A stretch of DNA of 64,000 nucleotides from Melanopsichium pennsylvanicum. Its lineage: Eukaryota; Basidiomycota; Ustilaginomycetes; Ustilaginales. How positions within the stretch are numbered: the first letter of the stretch is position 1; each line of letters starts with the position of its first letter. Of the stretch, positions 18,475 through 28,951 are shown one piece after another. The position numbers and the translations under genes are program-made. Below the pieces are notes generated by a model, which saw only the letters and a program-made list of their open reading frames with translations, was not told the origin of the DNA and searched no databases. Where the stretch lies: positions 62,001 through 126,000 of the forward strand of contig OAPG01000007.1 in the NCBI GenBank assembly GCA_900208305.1. The letters run 5' to 3'.

Positions 18475-21400
18475 TCAAGAAAACTTGGCACGAAGTTGAG
18501 CCAGCCTATCATCGGTAGCGGAACTTCGGATAGAAGATCCTCTAGGTGATTGAGTACTGGAACTGTTTGGACTACCCATTACTGATGCTTCCCCACCTCC
18601 ACCACCTCCTACTGCTGCTGCTGCTGCTGCTGCTGAAGACGATAATCTCGAATTCCTCGGTGTACCTGGTCTCCCATTCCCACCACCATTATTGACACTC
18701 ATATTGCTTTGCGAAGGTGTTCCGACCCTAGGAACCTCTTCTGCACCCGCACCAGCCTCAATGACATCAGGATCCTCGGCCGCATGGTTGGCCAAAGCCC
18801 TCTTGATGAATCGTTGGAAAATAGGTCCCGTCTTTTGCAACGAATTCTCCACGTGCTTCGACAAGTGAGGATTGCGTTTGGTAAATTCGTACAACTCTCG
18901 AATGCCTTGTCGAGACTCGGTCTTGTTCGAGATCCTTTGGAAAATGTCTCGAAGTTCCGCATGATGCGTACCACTCTCCGGCTCCACAGCAGCAGCTGCT
19001 GTACTACCGCTACCATTACCGTTCACGTTCCCGTGTCCATTGCCATTCTGGCTATTTGTTCTTGAGTCACTTTCACCAGCGCCATTATTACTGGCAACAC
19101 TTCCAACACGCGACTTTGCAACATGAACAATCGCATCATCACCTCCTCCTTCTTCAACAACAACAACAACATCATCCGCCACCGAAGCCACCTTATCTAC
19201 CCCATTCGCTCCTTCATTGGCAATGTTCAACATCCGAATCAGATACTTGTACACATAGCTATTCTCCGGTTGAGGAATCATATCCAGCATCCCCAGCGCT
19301 TCTTCACCAAAATGGTTGCTTGTATGCGACAAGATGATCTTGACCGTCCTCAACGGCAAGTCGGCCAAAGGTACCCCATCCTGCGCTCTCTGCCTCCACT
19401 CACTCGGCCCGATCGCTTGCAAGAAACTCTCCACATCCGCAAACAATTGCTGCGGTTCCACCTGCTGTTGCGCCAAACTGTCCTCTAGCCTTTTTGCAAT
19501 CTTCCACAGACACTTGATCAGAAGTTCGGAAAACTTAGATCGTGTCTCTAGCAACTCTCCCTCCAATTCGCGTAGGTCTTCGGTAGCTTCGGTGAGCATC
19601 TGAAGACAAGCACCGTACAGCAGATTGAGGTTGCAAGCCGAAAAGCAGCGTAGTACGATGACGTTGAGAAATTTGGATTCGTTCTGAGCCGTAGGATCGT
19701 CGGTCCTCGACGTCGATTGGATCAGCTGCTGCAACAACACCGTCAACAGCGGAATCAGAGCACTGCGCGAAAGGTATGATCCAAGCGTCCTTCCGTCTTG
19801 CCACACCCTGTTCTTGTCAAACACCGAAGTGCTGACCACCAGAAGATGCTTCTTCAAGCGCTCGCTGGCGTACTCGCCAGAATCGGCCGAAAAGGCACGC
19901 TGCATCTGTTTGGAAAGCACGATAGCCAGCTGATCAACATGCAGGATAAGTTGAGGCTCCTCTTCGCGGATGAACGCTTCGACGTGCTTGAGCGCAAGCA
20001 CGGATTGTTCCACATTGTCGCTCACGACGAGGTTGATCGCCTGGTCAACGGACAATTCGTCGTCTTCCTCCTCGGGAAGCTCGTCGGCCAGAAACTCGTC
20101 GTGCTCGGTACGGGCGATGACGCTGTTCGGTCGGGCAGCAAATTCAGTGGGTGCTCGAAGCGTAGAAGCTCGAGGCGAAGAAACTCCGCTCGAGGTACGG
20201 GTTGCACGAGGAAGGCCCATGGCGGATTCGCGGCGAGCAGCACTTGCAGCTGCTCCTGGTGCTGGCAAGCGGCTTCGAACGACGGCGGACGGTGCAGGCT
20301 GTTGAAGAGCCGAGCCCGGTCGAGCGAGTCGCGATGAAGGCGGACCGGAAGGCAAACGAGCTGGCGACGAGGATGCTGCGGCCGAGGGTGGCACCGCAGA
20401 GGCGCGTGGGCCAGCACGAGCGATTGTATTTCCAGCTACGACGGCCCTTGCAGCTGTAGGTGCGCCCGACACAGATGGCACAGTGGTACGCTTCAGCCTC
20501 TCTTCCAGCATCGACATTTCCTTGCCAGGCAGAGACCCAACCAGCTTGTACACTTCGTCGCCGATGATCTTGTACGCCTCTCCGATCGTCGCCAGCGCAG
20601 TGGCGCGCACGTTCGCATCGCGATCGCTGATCTGCTTGGCAATCACAGGCAGCGTCCTCGATGGAGAGCACACCTGCAGGCCGTTCTTGGAGAACAGGTA
20701 ACCAACCTCGTTCAAACACTCGGTACGAACACGCGCATTTTTGCTCGGCAGGCCGTTTTCCAAGTAGCTGGTGAGCAGCTTGCTTGGAGGGAAGATGAAC
20801 GTCATCTTGCGGAAGATTTCGCGGATCCTGTCCCGAAAAGCCACCTTTGCGTCGCCAAACTTGGCTGTCAGACAAGGCAAGATGCAGGTCGATTCGTAGT
20901 CGCTCATGTGGTACTGCTGCGTGCTGAGCAGGGCTACGAGGTGTTCGAGGATGTCCAGACACTTGAGTGAGAGAGAGGTGTTGCCGTCGGTGAGACGGAT
21001 GGCGACGTACTTGAAAATGAGATCCGAGTTGGCGAGCGTGCGCTCGATGGTTTCTTCTGGCGACATGCCATACTGCTCTTCAGCAAATGTGGGGCTCGAG
21101 ATAAAGTCGGAAAGCAACGTCAAGGCAGCGTAAAAGTCCTTCTCTGCAGAATGGCTCTTGCTGAACATCGAGTCGGTGACGCCGCGGCTGAGCTGGCCGT
21201 CGCACTGCTGGCGCAGCACTTCGATGAGCTCGGGCCGGGGAGCACCGTCGGCGCCGATCCAGCTGGCGCCTTTGCCTTCGCGCTTCTCGCGCAACGCTTT
21301 GGCTTTGCTGTCGGCAGAGATCAGTGGTGCGGAACGATCCATGGTGTTGCCAGCTCCCGCTGCTGCGCCGCCAGCAGATGCCGAGGCATTGCGGGAAGAA

Positions 21401-24400
21401 GAGACACCATCGCTGGCGTCTGGAGCCAAACGAGACGAACGAGCAATGCTGGACGATGGCGCCTTGAGCGACCGGCCCACTGCGGAAGGTGGCTTGATCC
21501 CATCAGGGCGGACGATCGTAGACACGCGAGGGGAGGAAGGGACGGCCGCAGCGGGCGGTAGAGCAGCTGAGCCGAGACCCCTTGCGGAAGAGGGAGCGTT
21601 GGCTCGTGAGCTCACCGCGGCTAGGCGCGATATCGTGGCGGGAGGTTGAGCAGCAGCCTGGGCTGGCAAAGCGGCGGCTGAAGCAGCAGTAGCACGAGCA
21701 GAAGCCTGCGCTTGGGCTTTTGCAGCATCGATGAGCGGAATGGCCGTATTCTTGGATGCTGGCTTGAGCTGGTTAGTCTGCTCTATGACATGCTTGTAGC
21801 CCGCTCGCATGATGATGAACGGCAGACACGCCTGCGATGCTTTGCGAACGGCGGCGAGCTTGTCGTCAAGACACTGGACACAGGGCAGCGCGAGCGGTGC
21901 CAACTCCATGCCCTTCTCTGGTGGATGCGATTCGAACCAATTGGCTAGCCAGCCAAACAGCTCCTGCTTGAGCATCGGGTTTGCTGCTTTGCTCTCCGCC
22001 ACCGTGGAAAATCCAGGCAACAGAGGACTTGCGCCGACTTGCTCTGCGATCGCGGTCAGGGCAGCAGTGGCAGATGCTCGGACCGGCGCCTTCGCGTCGG
22101 CAAGGACTTGTGCTATAGGACCTGCAAGGATCTTGGCGTGGGGCTCAAAGTGCTTATTCATACCCGTCGCAATTTTGGCAATTGCATCAAGTGCCATGCT
22201 CTTGCACATGATGTTGCTGTCGGAGCACCGCATCTTGAGTGCGTTGGCCAATTCGGCCATGTTGCCCTTCAAGCGGCTGTTGGCGTTCACCGCGGCTAGC
22301 ACTTCCTCAAGACCTTCCCTGCGTTCCTTCCAGTTGGCGTCGCCCATGCGTGCAATGGCTGTAGCGGGCACGAGGCGATCCAGGTCCACACGAGGGACGA
22401 GTTCATCGAGCATGTCCTCGTCGACACCAACGTCCTGGGCGGCGGGTGCTTCTGCTCCACCACCACCACAGGATACAGCCGCTTTGCCAGCAGGTGCTCT
22501 TGTTTCATCGCCGAATCGGACTGGCGCCGGTGGTGGGTCGGAAGCGGCCTTCTCGATCTCTGCCTCGATTGTGGTGCGGAGCTGCGGGTTGAGGTCGGCG
22601 ACAAACGCATTAAGCGCTGTGCCGAGGAAGCGAGCTAGTGTGCCGATAGCTTTGGTGGCGTTGGTGCGTACCGCGGCATTCGCCGACTTGAGACAGGTGA
22701 CGAGGTAGTTGATCAAGGATCGCACGTCGACGCCAGCAGTTCCGAATTCGAGCAGCGTCTGATTGACCCAAAGGATCGAATCTGCAATGGCTTTGGGTGC
22801 CTTCAGCGAGCCTAGTGGTGCCAATGCTTGAGCAAGGAGGAATCCGAATGAGGTCTTTTCCGCAAAAGTGACAAGGGCCTCACCAGCAGGCGTCTTGAGC
22901 TTGATATCACCGAGCTTATCGCACAATGGCTGGACCGAGAGCGCTACCGAGGGTCGACCAAATGTCGGGCAGTCGTTGGCAAGCAGTTGAAGCGCCTTGT
23001 ACACTTCCGCCATGACTTGAAAGTTGCTTTCCTTCCAGCCGGGTTTCTTGCCCAGTGCACGGACGATGATCTCGGACTCGACGGTTTCGGCTTCGACTTT
23101 GAGCCAGTCGTTGAACTCGATCATACCCTGCAGACGCTCCTTCCAAGCGCTGCTGGCCAGCTGCGAAACGATGTTACCAGGAATGAGATCGGCTGCACGT
23201 GCTTCTGCGTCGTCTGGGTGGAAGCGAAATTTGACGGGCTCGGTAGCAGAGGGGGCTCCCTTACTGCCGCCTGAAGCAGCTGCTGCGGGACGAGCACCAG
23301 ACGACGATGATGCTGCAGCCGGTCTTTTCGCCGGCGCACTCGATGAAGCAGCTGAAGCGGCAGCCGGACGAGCACTAGGCGGTCTAGCCGTCAAACCTGC
23401 TGCAGGACGAGCGACAGGTCTGGGCGCTTGGTTCTCTTTGCCCTCGGCGGCAGCGGGCGCAATTGGCTTGGAGCGTGCCATGGAAGCGGGCGCTGCCCGA
23501 GCAGCGGGTGGAGGAGCTGCTGCTGGTGGACGTCTCGCTGGTGCAGTTGATGAAGATGCTGCAGCGCCTCCCATCTTGACCTTGACCTCGGCTGTTTTGT
23601 ACTCTTCTTGGATCTTGCCCTTCTTAATATCGTCCAGACCTTCGAGGAAGAGGTTCATGGGACGTTCACCGATGAGCTTCATGAGTGTTCCGAGACCTGC
23701 TGCGCCTGCATCACGCACGTCGGGAGAGCCGTCTGCCATTGCGGTGACAAGAGCATCACCGATGGGCTTGATATCGGCTTTGGCCGGAGCAACTTTAGTG
23801 GTGCGGAGACAGCGGACGAGGAAGCGAATCGACTCGGTCTTGACAGCTGGATTCTTGTGCTTGATGCCGGTGAAGATGTGCTCGAGGATCTCGGAAAAGG
23901 ACACGGTCTGAAAGATGGCGTCCAGAGCCTTTGCGAGCACTTCGACAGTGGTGGGCTTCTTTTCCTTGAGCTTTTCGATGATGGGTGGTACGACCTTGTC
24001 CTTGTATCGCGCAAAGTTGTCCCTGAGGCCCTTTGCCATGGCTTCGAGGCACTGGCAGGAGACGAGGACGACGTTGATGTTGGCGTCTTTTGAAATCTTG
24101 AGTGCCAGGTGGTCCACAAGCCCTTCGAAGCGATTGTCGGACTGAAGTTTGGGAGACGATGTGAGGATCTTGAGGATGGTTTCCAACGTTTCTTTGCGAT
24201 CCTGCCACTTTTTTGAGACGATCATGTCTTCGAAATCGGCGGGGAAGTCACGGCTACCAAAGACGTTGACGGGTTCGGCGAGGTCGTAAGGATCCACTTG
24301 GTCGTCGTCGTCGTCCTGTTGGGTGTCTGTATACGATGGCGCAGTAGCTTGCGCGTCGGCAGCGCCATGTGGATGGGAGAGCGGTGCAGCGGTTGCTTGC

Positions 24401-25173
24401 AACTTTTGTTGCTGGCTGACAAGAAAGCGTGTTGGAGCGGGTTTGGAAGTGAGCTGCGCATCGATGTCGGCGAATTGTTGACGAAGCTCTTTGGCCTGAA
24501 TGTCCTTTAACGAGTCGATGGTGGGTTCGAGAGCTGCACCGATGTACTTGTGGAGCTCCTGTGCGAGGAAGGAGGCCTCTGCACGGACGTTTTTATCCGA
24601 GTGCGCAAACATGTCAGGTAGACGCTTGAGGATGGGTTTGGGCGCGACCTGCTTGTGACCAAAGTCACGGACGAGGTCTTTGATGGCTGTGATGCAACCG
24701 GCCACGACTTTGGGTTGTTTCGCCTTGAGACCGTCGAGCAGGTCGGATAGTAAGCCTTCGCATCCGACGATGTCTTCGATTTGTGCGTAGAATGAGATGA
24801 GTTGGAGCGCATTCTTCTTTGTACCTGCTCGTGTGGAGCCAAGACACTTTTCAACGAGGGAGGGCACGACGAATTCTCTTGTTTTTCCTGCTGATAGGCC
24901 GCCGAATTCGACATAGGCACGGACGGCATCGACTCCCTTTTCCTGTGCAACTGCGTTGGTATCGACCACGATGGATTTCAAGATTTCGGGGTTGCGGGTA
25001 TATTGGCGGAAGATGGGGTCATTTTCGGAGGAAGTTTTAGGGAAAGCTTTGGAGAGGTCTTCGTATGCGGAGACGCGTGCTTTCCACAGCTTGGATGCTA
25101 AACGCTCTTCTATTGACATTTTGGTGAAGTCATCTTGTGTAGGTGGGGCGCTTCCCATCATGTCCATGCTCAT
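18475..25173 (-). CDS. XMAP215/ch-TOG family microtubule polymerase with five TOG domains
   Basis: A 2232-residue single-exon protein of the XMAP215/Dis1 family. These proteins use TOG domains to bind tubulin and add it to microtubule plus ends at spindle poles, kinetochores and cytoplasmic arrays. Five TOG arrays are visible at about residues 20-250, 303-525, 646-877, 931-1135 and 1309-1557, each with HEAT-like helices and KWKxR-type loops (LWKARV, KKWQDR, AWKERL, NWKERR). Ala/Pro/Ser-rich basic linkers separate them. A conserved helical region follows at about 1690-1900, and a C-terminal segment near 2067-2135 (ELRDIFQRI, IRELYEF) matches the TACC-binding end of ch-TOG. Yeast and ascomycete homologues have only two TOGs, so this is the animal-like layout. 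An Ala homopolymer near the C-terminus is encoded by a GCT/GCA repeat at 18611-18635. Confidence 0.95.
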   Translation of the reverse strand: MSMDMMGSAPPTQDDFTKMSIEERLASKLWKARVSAYEDLSKAFPKTSSENDPIFRQYTRNPEILKSIVVDTNAVAQEKGVDAVRAYVEFGGLSAGKTREFVVPSLVEKCLGSTRAGTKKNALQLISFYAQIEDIVGCEGLLSDLLDGLKAKQPKVVAGCITAIKDLVRDFGHKQVAPKPILKRLPDMFAHSDKNVRAEASFLAQELHKYIGAALEPTIDSLKDIQAKELRQQFADIDAQLTSKPAPTRFLVSQQQKLQATAAPLSHPHGAADAQATAPSYTDTQQDDDDDQVDPYDLAEPVNVFGSRDFPADFEDMIVSKKWQDRKETLETILKILTSSPKLQSDNRFEGLVDHLALKISKDANINVVLVSCQCLEAMAKGLRDNFARYKDKVVPPIIEKLKEKKPTTVEVLAKALDAIFQTVSFSEILEHIFTGIKHKNPAVKTESIRFLVRCLRTTKVAPAKADIKPIGDALVTAMADGSPDVRDAGAAGLGTLMKLIGERPMNLFLEGLDDIKKGKIQEEYKTAEVKVKMGGAAASSSTAPARRPPAAAPPPAARAAPASMARSKPIAPAAAEGKENQAPRPVARPAAGLTARPPSARPAAASAASSSAPAKRPAAASSSSGARPAAAASGGSKGAPSATEPVKFRFHPDDAEARAADLIPGNIVSQLASSAWKERLQGMIEFNDWLKVEAETVESEIIVRALGKKPGWKESNFQVMAEVYKALQLLANDCPTFGRPSVALSVQPLCDKLGDIKLKTPAGEALVTFAEKTSFGFLLAQALAPLGSLKAPKAIADSILWVNQTLLEFGTAGVDVRSLINYLVTCLKSANAAVRTNATKAIGTLARFLGTALNAFVADLNPQLRTTIEAEIEKAASDPPPAPVRFGDETRAPAGKAAVSCGGGGAEAPAAQDVGVDEDMLDELVPRVDLDRLVPATAIARMGDANWKERREGLEEVLAAVNANSRLKGNMAELANALKMRCSDSNIMCKSMALDAIAKIATGMNKHFEPHAKILAGPIAQVLADAKAPVRASATAALTAIAEQVGASPLLPGFSTVAESKAANPMLKQELFGWLANWFESHPPEKGMELAPLALPCVQCLDDKLAAVRKASQACLPFIIMRAGYKHVIEQTNQLKPASKNTAIPLIDAAKAQAQASARATAASAAALPAQAAAQPPATISRLAAVSSRANAPSSARGLGSAALPPAAAVPSSPRVSTIVRPDGIKPPSAVGRSLKAPSSSIARSSRLAPDASDGVSSSRNASASAGGAAAGAGNTMDRSAPLISADSKAKALREKREGKGASWIGADGAPRPELIEVLRQQCDGQLSRGVTDSMFSKSHSAEKDFYAALTLLSDFISSPTFAEEQYGMSPEETIERTLANSDLIFKYVAIRLTDGNTSLSLKCLDILEHLVALLSTQQYHMSDYESTCILPCLTAKFGDAKVAFRDRIREIFRKMTFIFPPSKLLTSYLENGLPSKNARVRTECLNEVGYLFSKNGLQVCSPSRTLPVIAKQISDRDANVRATALATIGEAYKIIGDEVYKLVGSLPGKEMSMLEERLKRTTVPSVSGAPTAARAVVAGNTIARAGPRASAVPPSAAASSSPARLPSGPPSSRLARPGSALQQPAPSAVVRSRLPAPGAAASAARRESAMGLPRATRTSSGVSSPRASTLRAPTEFAARPNSVIARTEHDEFLADELPEEEDDELSVDQAINLVVSDNVEQSVLALKHVEAFIREEEPQLILHVDQLAIVLSKQMQRAFSADSGEYASERLKKHLLVVSTSVFDKNRVWQDGRTLGSYLSRSALIPLLTVLLQQLIQSTSRTDDPTAQNESKFLNVIVLRCFSACNLNLLYGACLQMLTEATEDLRELEGELLETRSKFSELLIKCLWKIAKRLEDSLAQQQVEPQQLFADVESFLQAIGPSEWRQRAQDGVPLADLPLRTVKIILSHTSNHFGEEALGMLDMIPQPENSYVYKYLIRMLNIANEGANGVDKVASVADDVVVVVEEGGGDDAIVHVAKSRVGSVASNNGAGESDSRTNSQNGNGHGNVNGNGSGSTAAAAVEPESGTHHAELRDIFQRISNKTESRQGIRELYEFTKRNPHLSKHVENSLQKTGPIFQRFIKRALANHAAEDPDVIEAGAGAEEVPRVGTPSQSNMSVNNGGGNGRPGTPRNSRLSSSAAAAAAAVGGGGGGEASVMGSPNSSSTQSPRGSSIRSSATDDRLAQLRAKFS
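18611..18635. repeat. GCT/GCA trinucleotide repeat coding for polyalanine
   Basis: A CTG/CAG-type triplet run inside the XMAP215 C-terminal tail, giving an uninterrupted Ala stretch next to a Gly run. It is probably length-variable between strains. Confidence 0.8.
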
Positions 25174-25760
25174 GGTGAGAGATAATTACGCCGGTGAGGC
25201 GATGTAGGTGAAAAGCTCGAATTAGCGGCGGGGTGTGGAATGAGAATTAAGAAGTGTTGCGCGCTGAAGCTTTAGCTTTGGGTGATGGTATTAAAGGGCC
25301 GGTAGCGATAACGGAAAATAGAAGATAGCAGCGTTGGTATACAAGAAGCTCGAAGGGGAATGCAAAGGTGATCTTTGAATGCGAAACTTGAGAGCAGAAG
25401 ATGGAGTTGATGTGATACAAGCCAGATTGCGGCCTGTCAACGATTTAGATGGCTCGAGATGATGGTGATGGGGGTTGTGACTGAGTGTGTTGGACGGAAA
25501 TAACATGTTTATGGTCGTGTCGCCTTGGAAAAGTGTGTTAATCTCTCTTTCTCTCTCTTTGTCTTTGTCTCTCTCTTTCTTGTGCTTTGTGGCTCTTAAA
25601 ACAAAACAAGCGACGACTCAGTATTGTGACACTTCTCTGTGTGGCCAAAGAACGCGACTTCGCAGACTGTACGAGCGTTGAAGTTTGTTGATGTTTTTTT
25701 ATAATTGTTAATACAAAGATCTTACACTATTTAAAGAAATATATGTGTGTCTCTGTGCGT
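25174..25760. promoter_or_regulatory. Upstream region of the XMAP215 gene
   Basis: About 0.59 kb. It includes a CT-rich microsatellite-like tract at about 25541-25580 (CTCTCTTT units). It should hold the XMAP215 promoter and the 3' end of the small ORF upstream. No further gene is seen. Confidence 0.35.
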
Positions 25761-25994
25761 TTAGCGACTCGTGTCAGCGACATAGAAAAATGATTGTTGA
25801 TCATCATCATCAATCAATATCACACCGCAAGTGTCTCCTTCTCTTGGCCTATGATTATGTTGTTTCATTTGGGCTTTGACTTGATCTTGATTCAGACGCC
25901 ACCACTTTTCAAACTTGGAAGATTCAAGTTCAGCGATGTATCGTCCTGCTTCGGCTTCTTGTTGCTCACGAGCGACCAAATGAGCTATTGGCAT
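25761..25994 (-). CDS. Small hypothetical protein (possibly a last exon)
   Basis: An ATG-started 77-residue frame. Residues 8-46 are strongly helical and charged (REQQEAEAGRYIAELESSKF, then KWWRLNQDQVKAQMKQ). An acidic turn (LIDDDD) and a short end follow. The composition looks protein-like rather than random, but I do not recognise a family. A CAATAG acceptor-like site overlaps the first codons, so it could instead be the final exon of a longer gene whose 5' part I cannot identify. It lies on the same strand as XMAP215, which starts 0.59 kb downstream. Confidence is low. Confidence 0.35.
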   Translation of the reverse strand: MPIAHLVAREQQEAEAGRYIAELESSKFEKWWRLNQDQVKAQMKQHNHRPREGDTCGVILIDDDDQQSFFYVADTSR

Positions 25995-26399
25995 ATCACA
26001 CAGGTGTTGGTCTCTGACCCGCGGTCTCTACATATACTACTCTGTGTTTTGTCCCCCCACTTTTTTGACGTGCGTGTTTGTATTAAAAAAAGACAAAAAT
26101 AAAAATGGACCGGCCAACTGCTATTGTTAGTTCTGATAAAGCTAAAAATCAGCTTTGCCTCATTTCCGAGTCCCTCTTTGCTTCACCCACACCAAACTCG
26201 ACGATTACTGTGAACACAACAATGACTCTCAGCTTTCTCGCTTCTCGTCTTGCATCACCTATCCTCTCTATTTCAATAACAGCTTCGAGCACTTCGCTAG
26301 CATCCCCTTAGGGGCCTCGGGCCACAAGCCCTCTCAACATATGCTTCACTTGCTCACTTGGCTCACTCACTCACTCACTCATTCACATTCAACCTCACC
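25995..26399. promoter_or_regulatory. Upstream region of the NudE gene
   Basis: 405 bp before the NudE start. A CACT tetranucleotide repeat lies at about 26361-26384, just upstream of the ATG in the presumed leader. A run of T and A tracts occurs around 26057-26105. Confidence 0.4.
26361..26384. repeat. (CACT)n repeat in the NudE leader
   Basis: Five or so CACT/CATT units ending about 15 bp before the NudE start codon. They are translated in frame only if a non-ATG start is assumed, so I treat them as untranslated. Confidence 0.6.
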
Positions 26400-28421
26400 A
26401 TGTCCCAAGATGGCGCCGACCTCCGCTTCGACTCGTCCGAGCAAGAGATCCGATATTGGAAATCAAAGACAGCCGACTTGCAAGATGTGCTTCGAGAAGC
26501 TCAGTCCGAGCTCACCGATTTCATGGAATCATCCAAAGACCTCGAAAAGGAAATGGAGATAGAACTCGCCTCTCACACAAATACCATCCAAAACCTTACG
26601 CGTCGCAACGAACAACTCTCTGGCGACCTCGAAGATTGGAAATCAAAATACTCTCGCGCTCTTTCTCAACACAACTCCACCTTGACCGACCTACAAAAGG
26701 AGCTTTCGCTTCTCAGGGATAGCGTGGACGTATACAAGGCAAAGTTGAGAGATACAGAAATGACAAACGACGAGTTGGAGAATGCAGAACGTATGATCGC
26801 ATCCTCCTTGGCCGACATGGAAGGCAGGTACAACAAGACCATCGAAAAGACCGCTTTGCTAGAAGAGGAGCTCATCGAAAAGACTCGCTTGGAGGAAGAG
26901 AACCAGAGGCTCAAGGATGAATTGCGTGAAATGGCCGAAGAGATGGCCGTACTGCGCGACACGCTCACTCGCAGCAGGGCAGTGTCCACGGCCAACACCG
27001 TTGCAAGCTCCACACATGATCGACCCGTATCACGCTCCGATCAAAGCTTTGACTCTTCGCCTCAAAAAACAAACACGGCTTTCACCACCTTGGGTCCTAC
27101 AGCAGACCACCCGCCTTCGAGCAGACAACCACTCAGCTCGCCCAGTCTCAACAGATTGCCTATCTCCAGAAGGTTAGGCGCTATGAGTCACAACAGGAGG
27201 TCGAGTCGTGACATTCGGGCCGCCGAGCCTGCGCTCGCCGCCGTGCAGGATGACAGTCCCAATCTTACATCCAATACTTCTCGCACTTCCACTCTTGCAC
27301 GCAGAGACACACTTGTGAGCACACCTTCTCATACCAACGCTGCCCACCACAATAGCGGTCTTACGTCCTCTCCGAGCGCTCGAGCACAACTCAGAGCATC
27401 AGTACGTGCAGTCACACGCACAGTTGGTCCTCATGTCACTCCCCGCAATCGTCTCTCCAACGGTGGTGTGGCAGGTTCGAAACTCGCCGAAATGATCAGC
27501 AAGATGAAGGCACTCGAAAATCGCATCAACTCAGCGAAAGATCTTTCGCGAGTCGTGGCGTCGGAAGAATCGGCCATTCCACGGCCCAGTTCGCGCATGA
27601 CCGCGGCTGGTAGTGCGTTTGGTTCACCCTCTGTAGCTGCTGGAGGAGGAGGAGGGATGAACTCGATCCACATGCCCACCGGTACGCCTCGTGGTCCACG
27701 TGCGTCTATGGATGGCAATCGGACCATTGGATCGAGCATTCCCATTCCATCACGTGTGCGTCGTCCTTCGTCTCGCATGTCGGAACGAGGCACTCCACCT
27801 TTGCCTTCGCTTGGTCTTCCTCGATCCCAAACACCCAGCAGTTTTCACGTCAGAAGTTCTTCACGAGGTGGTCCAAATCCCTTTCCGCATGAATTCATGG
27901 ACACCGACCCAGCCTCCACTTTGCCACATGTTGCACGGTATGCTGCAGCTAGCGCCAGCCTCAATTCCAGTACTTGTGCTGCTGCTGCTGCGAGACGACG
28001 AAGTAGCATGACACCAAGTTCTGTCGCAATGGCAAACGGATCATCTCACACTACCTCTTTTGGTTCTCTTGCTAAGGTCAGATCAGGCAGTACACTACCT
28101 GGTAGATCTACAACACCTAGCTCCATGTCTGTTCCAAGAGTGACACAAAGTTCAGCGAGTCAATATTACAATACAGGTGCAGGAGAAATTGGGGTCAAGA
28201 GGACTCCTCTTTCCACCAGATTGGCAAATAGTAGTAGTAGTACCAGCAGTAGCAGTAGCATAAGTGGTAGTGGTAATGTTGGTGGTGGTCATAAGAATGC
28301 GAGTAGTGTAAGAGGAAGTGTAAATGGTCCACCAAGCAGTTGGAAGAGTTCAGGGCAGGTATTGAGAGAGGCAACGTTGACGAGGAGTCGAAGTGGAAGT
28401 TTCGGCAGTCAAGATGGGTGA
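26400..28421 (+). CDS. NDE1: NudE family dynein regulator
   Basis: A 673-residue NudE/NDE1 homologue. NudE scaffolds Lis1 and cytoplasmic dynein for nuclear migration and long-range transport. Residues about 10-200 form a continuous coiled coil opening with SSEQEIRYWKSK, the conserved NudE beginning. The rest is disordered, Ser/Arg/Pro-rich, with repeated RRSS and RPSSRM motifs that look like phosphorylation targets, and a Ser-rich end. A short helical stretch near the middle (LAEMISKMKALENRINSAK) is well conserved in fungal NudE proteins. The longest open frame begins at a TTG (26358); I chose ATG 26400, which gives the standard N-terminus. It pairs functionally with the microtubule polymerase encoded just upstream. 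Confidence 0.92.
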   Translation: MSQDGADLRFDSSEQEIRYWKSKTADLQDVLREAQSELTDFMESSKDLEKEMEIELASHTNTIQNLTRRNEQLSGDLEDWKSKYSRALSQHNSTLTDLQKELSLLRDSVDVYKAKLRDTEMTNDELENAERMIASSLADMEGRYNKTIEKTALLEEELIEKTRLEEENQRLKDELREMAEEMAVLRDTLTRSRAVSTANTVASSTHDRPVSRSDQSFDSSPQKTNTAFTTLGPTADHPPSSRQPLSSPSLNRLPISRRLGAMSHNRRSSRDIRAAEPALAAVQDDSPNLTSNTSRTSTLARRDTLVSTPSHTNAAHHNSGLTSSPSARAQLRASVRAVTRTVGPHVTPRNRLSNGGVAGSKLAEMISKMKALENRINSAKDLSRVVASEESAIPRPSSRMTAAGSAFGSPSVAAGGGGGMNSIHMPTGTPRGPRASMDGNRTIGSSIPIPSRVRRPSSRMSERGTPPLPSLGLPRSQTPSSFHVRSSSRGGPNPFPHEFMDTDPASTLPHVARYAAASASLNSSTCAAAAARRRSSMTPSSVAMANGSSHTTSFGSLAKVRSGSTLPGRSTTPSSMSVPRVTQSSASQYYNTGAGEIGVKRTPLSTRLANSSSSTSSSSSISGSGNVGGGHKNASSVRGSVNGPPSSWKSSGQVLREATLTRSRSGSFGSQDG

Positions 28422-28951
28422 TTGAGGGTCACGGTTTTGATTGGGCAAAAAAGGTGTAAAATTACTGTACGCATGGACCAGGCACCTGTCAAAAAGTACT
28501 GTGTTTACATGTGATATGACGTTTGCGTTTGAATATTACCGAAGCCCCCTCCTGAATGCTGTACGAGTCTGTCTTTGTGTTCCGACAGTATACAGTGCTG
28601 TACACAACATTTCCTTAAGAATAGTCTGTCCTTTTGTGTGAGGATGACCAAGCTTTATTGCTTTGCTGCTTTCGGTAAAAAGGAAAGCATACATTTTCTA
28701 TTAATACTACTATTGGTGTGATAGTCAGTCCTCCACATAAACGTGTCAGATATCGCGTAAGTAACCGCTTTGAGAATGCCGAAAAAGATGACGGAGTGAC
28801 CTCAATCTGAGTAATCGTCCTGTAGATCGTCTCTGTAATCTGTTTCTGACCCAACAGCGACCTGCACAATAGCATTCCTTGCAAGCACCACTCTGTCTCT
28901 TCTTCCCTTTGAGCTTTTCATTATATCCATCCCTACCAACCTCCATCAATT
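28422..28951. promoter_or_regulatory. Intergenic region between NudE and GST
   Basis: 530 bp between tandem plus-strand genes. It contains TACTGTA at 28463 and a related block around 28584-28602 (ACAGTATACAGTGCTGTACA) that is nearly palindromic. I see no gene. Confidence 0.4.
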
